A stretch of DNA of 16,438 nucleotides, taken from assembly GCA_900551075.1 (NCBI GenBank), contig URVB01000065.1, positions 1-16,438 on the forward strand, given 5' to 3'. The notes beneath the pieces are model-generated. The model was not told where the DNA came from and ran no database searches. It saw nothing but the letters and a program-made list of their open reading frames with translations. The translations under genes were made by a program, and so were the position numbers. This document shows, piece by piece, positions 14,934-16,438 of the stretch; the first letter of the stretch is position 1; the number at the start of each line of letters is the position of its first letter. The stretch comes from an uncultured Blautia sp. GTDB lineage: Bacteria > Bacillota > Clostridia > Lachnospirales > Lachnospiraceae.

Positions 14934-14965
14934 TGGGCGGCGATGGTAAGTTGCCGCCCATTTTT
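14934..14965 (+). terminator. Intercistronic terminator after binding-protein gene 2
   Basis: TGGGCGGC pairs with GCCGCCCA (8 bp, extendable by G·U and A-U pairs), followed by TTTTTG. It is a strong intrinsic terminator or attenuator between the binding protein and the permeases, and would favour excess binding protein. Confidence 0.85.
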
Positions 14966-15015
14966 GTATCCCAAATATGTAAAGAATAATCAAAAGAGGG
15001 AGGGCTAACTGTAAA

Positions 15016-16068
15016 ATGAATGCAAATAGTGCAAGTAAAAAGACATTATCGCTCGTTTGCCTTGTAGCAGGAATTGTTTTGTCCGCTGCAGCTCTGGTGC
15101 AGGATATTACCGGAGGCGGAGCCTCCTGGCGCGGTTCTGCACTGGTCATTGGTGTTGTTGGTATTTTATTTGGATTATATATATTCCCCACACTGAAATA
15201 TCACAGAAGAATCATTAATTTTATATTTGTATTTCCGCTGCTGTTTACTTTTGGCGTAACAGTAATTATCCCGCTGTGTCTCGGTGTATTTTATTCCTTC
15301 AGTGACTGGAACGGCATCAAGATGACACAGATGGTAGGATTTTCAAACTATGTCTCTATGTTCTCAGATCCGAGCTTCCTCTGGTCTGTGCTGATTACCA
15401 TTCTGTTTGTGATATTCAATATGATTCTGGTAAATGTGGTTGCATTCCTGCTTGCACTTCTGTGTACACAGAAGATGAAAGGAATTTCCTTCTTCCGTGC
15501 CGCATACTTCCTGCCGAACCTGATTGGTGGTATCGTACTTGGTTATGTATGGCAGTTCGTATTCAATAACGTATTGATTAAGTTTACAAATAATATTTCC
15601 CTGCTGGCCTCTACAGGACCTGCTTTTGCCTGCATTATTATCGTATATATCTGGCAGTATGCAGGTTACATCATGCTTATTTATGTAACCGGACTTACAC
15701 AGGTTCCGAAGGATGTACTGGAAGCGTCTTCGATCGACGGAGCAAATGCAGTTACTACACTGTTTAAGATTAAGATTCCGATGATAGCATCAACGATTAC
15801 AATCTGCACTTTCCTGACACTGACATCTGCGTTTAAGCAGTTTGACGTAAACATGGCATTGACCAATGGCGCCGGAGCTGTTACAGGCTTCATGGGTAAG
15901 TTCCTGACGAATGGTACCCAGATGCTGGCGCTGAATATTTACAACACGGCTATTTCCAGAAACAACTATGCACTTGGACAGGCTAAGGCGATTCTGTTTT
16001 TTATCCTGCTGGCAATTGTCTCTGTTATTCAGGTAAGTATTTCTAATAAGAAGGAGGTCGAGATGTAA
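15016..16068 (+). CDS. Sugar ABC transporter permease, MalF/UgpA type with N-terminal extension (system 2)
   Basis: A 350-residue permease. After an unusual first 60 residues holding two extra hydrophobic segments (about 10-30 and 41-60), the standard UgpA-type six-helix core begins near residue 66. The EAA loop is at about 236-256: EASSIDGANAVTTLFKIKIP. UgpA-type subunits are usually near 290-310 residues, so the extension is real excess; MalF also carries extra N-terminal helices. A GGGAGGG lies eleven bases before the ATG. The next permease gene starts three bases after the stop codon. Confidence 0.92.
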   Translation: MNANSASKKTLSLVCLVAGIVLSAAALVQDITGGGASWRGSALVIGVVGILFGLYIFPTLKYHRRIINFIFVFPLLFTFGVTVIIPLCLGVFYSFSDWNGIKMTQMVGFSNYVSMFSDPSFLWSVLITILFVIFNMILVNVVAFLLALLCTQKMKGISFFRAAYFLPNLIGGIVLGYVWQFVFNNVLIKFTNNISLLASTGPAFACIIIVYIWQYAGYIMLIYVTGLTQVPKDVLEASSIDGANAVTTLFKIKIPMIASTITICTFLTLTSAFKQFDVNMALTNGAGAVTGFMGKFLTNGTQMLALNIYNTAISRNNYALGQAKAILFFILLAIVSVIQVSISNKKEVEM

Positions 16069-16070
16069 TT

Positions 16071-16438
16071 ATGAGCAAGAAATCTACAAGAGCAGTCTTA
16101 ACCGCTGTTGGAATTCTGGTCGCGGTTTATATTTTATCTCCTTTCTATCTGGTATTGACCAATACCTTTAAGAATGCGAACGGCATTGTAGCGGACCCGG
16201 TTGGTTTTGCGGGCATGAGCTTTTCCCAGTTCGCTCAGAACCTTTCAAACGTAGTAAATAACTCAAACTTTAATTTCTGGTATGCATTTGGAACATCTGC
16301 GTTAATTACAGTCATTTCACTTGCACTGCTGGCACTCTTCGGCGGTATGGCAGCATGGATTATCTGTCGTAATAAGTCAAAATGGTCTACCGCAATTTAT
16401 ATGACCTTCATCGCATCCATGACGATTCCCTTCCAGGT
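16071..16438 (+). CDS. Sugar ABC transporter permease, MalG/UgpE type (system 2), 3'-truncated by window
   Basis: The first 122 codons of a permease starting MSKKSTRAVLTAVGILVAVYI, with the first helix, then LVLTNTFKN and a second helix ISLALLALFGGMAAWII, as in MalG-type subunits. It runs off the window end in frame, before the EAA loop. The nearest good ribosome site (AAGGAGG at 16050-16056) is 14 bases from the ATG, longer than usual; it is better placed for the ATG that is the last codon of the preceding gene. Translational coupling or reinitiation from that gene is likely. Confidence 0.9.
   Translation, partial: MSKKSTRAVLTAVGILVAVYILSPFYLVLTNTFKNANGIVADPVGFAGMSFSQFAQNLSNVVNNSNFNFWYAFGTSALITVISLALLALFGGMAAWIICRNKSKWSTAIYMTFIASMTIPFQ

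Noticed and set aside
3969..16438. A CcpA cre site controlling the sugar operons
   Set aside because: I found no convincing match to the cre consensus in the promoter regions I examined; the palindrome at 13498 fits a local LacI operator better.

Overview
The window looks like chromosomal DNA of a gut Firmicute, most likely Lachnospiraceae and possibly Blautia or a relative. The reasons are AG-rich Shine-Dalgarno sites, Gram-positive style sugar ABC loci without their own ATPase, and a GH31 enzyme that closely resembles what I remember of Ruminococcus (Blautia) obeum alpha-glucosidase Ro-αG1. No rRNA, tRNA, CRISPR array, insertion sequence or phage gene was seen.

Region 1 (about 1-2790): a DUF1697 protein on the plus strand converges on a minus-strand three-gene operon. 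In transcription order that operon holds a small secreted protein with four Cys-containing calcium-loop-like repeats, an ECF-type sigma factor, and a single-pass anti-sigma factor with the RsgI-type extracytoplasmic motif containing Asn-Pro-Ser. A TGAATG-N17-CGTA sequence upstream looks like an ECF promoter, so the operon may autoregulate. This is the best candidate in the window for a poorly described signalling system.

Region 2 (about 2790-10080): a minus-strand AraC-type regulator is divergent from a plus-strand carbohydrate operon. The operon encodes a sugar-binding protein, two ABC permeases, a cytoplasmic GH3 glycosidase and a cytoplasmic NodB-type deacetylase. The divergent region holds TGCAA-type repeats and dyads that could be AraC sites.

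Region 3 (about 10080-16438): a GH31 alpha-glucosidase on the minus strand is divergent from a LacI-type regulator. The regulator is followed by a second sugar-binding protein, a permease with two extra N-terminal helices, and a second permease cut by the window end. A LacI-like palindrome sits just downstream of an extended -10 promoter in front of the second binding-protein gene.

Together, regions 2 and 3 read as a glycan-oligosaccharide uptake and intracellular breakdown locus: two ABC importers bring in oligosaccharides, and GH3, GH31 and a possible deacetylase trim them in the cytoplasm. No ATPase gene is visible, so a shared MsmK/MsmX-type ATPase encoded elsewhere is expected. Both binding proteins lack a lipobox cysteine, and both genes are followed by a hairpin before the permease gene. 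The substrate cannot be fixed from sequence alone; alpha-glucosides, or acetylated xylan- or xyloglucan-type oligosaccharides, are reasonable hypotheses.
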